A DNA stretch of 12,223 nt. Origin: Lentisphaeria bacterium. GTDB lineage: Bacteria; Verrucomicrobiota; Lentisphaeria; Victivallales; UBA1829. Every line of letters begins with the position of its first letter. The first letter of the stretch is position 1. The stretch lies in assembly GCA_017540385.1 (NCBI GenBank), contig JAFYBD010000304.1, positions 1 to 12,223 of the forward strand, in the 5' to 3' direction. Positions 12,125 to 12,223 of the stretch are shown in pieces. The notes beneath the pieces are model-generated. The model was not told where the DNA came from, made no database searches, and worked only from the letters and a program-made list of their open reading frames with translations. Both the position numbers and the translations under genes were made by a program.

Positions 12125-12223
12125 GCGGACCGTCGCCCCTCCCCCTCTTCAGTGCGGCCGTAACCGCATACCTCCCCTCGCGCACACATGGCGCGCTCAA
12201 ACGGCGCGGTTGATTACACCCGG
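12125..12223 (+). other. Noncoding right edge
   Basis: Ninety-nine bases after the epimerase with no convincing gene. A short inverted repeat (TGCGG at 12153-12157, CCGCA at 12164-12168) follows a C-rich run but has no U tract, so it is at best a weak terminator. Confidence 0.4.

Noticed and set aside
12153..12168. Terminator after the epimerase gene
   Set aside because: Only a 5-bp stem and no U tract; not strong enough to call.

Overview
The window is a GC-rich, gene-dense stretch from a Gram-negative (LPS-making) bacterium. lpxC, a FabZ-type dehydratase and a phosphatidylethanolamine pathway (psd, pssA) point to a diderm. The lpxC-fabZ pairing, the divergent MiaA and the FHA-containing Tad genes would fit an uncultured PVC-group bacterium such as a Lentisphaerota/Victivallales member. 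That placement is a guess from protein style and memory, not from a marker gene. Nearly every base is coding and there are no RNA genes, IS elements, CRISPR arrays or tRNAs that I can see.

Layout. A short AT-rich divergent promoter region (6881-7033) splits the window. Leftward (minus strand) run lpxC, then a tandem-hotdog FabZ-like gene, a 76-bp gap with a GC hairpin, and a Tad/Flp pilus or secretion module: cpaB, an FHA-CpaF/TadA ATPase, tadB, tadC, a DUF192 gene and the start of a stand-alone FHA gene cut by the left edge. The Tad genes are tightly packed: stop codons are embedded in Shine-Dalgarno sequences or overlap the next start (GTGA, ATGA). Rightward (plus strand) run miaA, then yebC behind its own near-consensus promoter, ruvC, psd, pssA and a nucleotide-sugar epimerase/dehydratase. 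The last three overlap by ATGA.

How the genes work together. The left arm is an envelope program. LpxC performs the committed step of lipid A synthesis, and the FabZ-like protein would supply unsaturated acyl-ACP intermediates. The Tad module has the assembly motor (TadA), the two inner-membrane platform proteins (TadB, TadC) and the periplasmic CpaB. It lacks the secretin, TadZ/CpaE, pilin and prepilin peptidase in the visible part. Two FHA domains bracket it, suggesting phosphothreonine signalling, though the one fused to the motor has lost the usual phosphate-binding Arg. The right arm joins tRNA modification (MiaA), a YebC-family protein (translation factor or regulator), Holliday-junction cleavage (RuvC), the two-step CDP-DAG to PS to PE pathway, and a sugar-nucleotide enzyme probably feeding surface glycans.

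The items most worth a second look are the FHA-motor fusion with a degenerate FHA site, the hotdog duplication whose two halves have lost different motifs, the Cys-rich DUF192 gene in the pilus operon, and the palindromic yebC control region whose -35 box contains the miaA stop codon. I do not see a clearly new defence or mobile system here.
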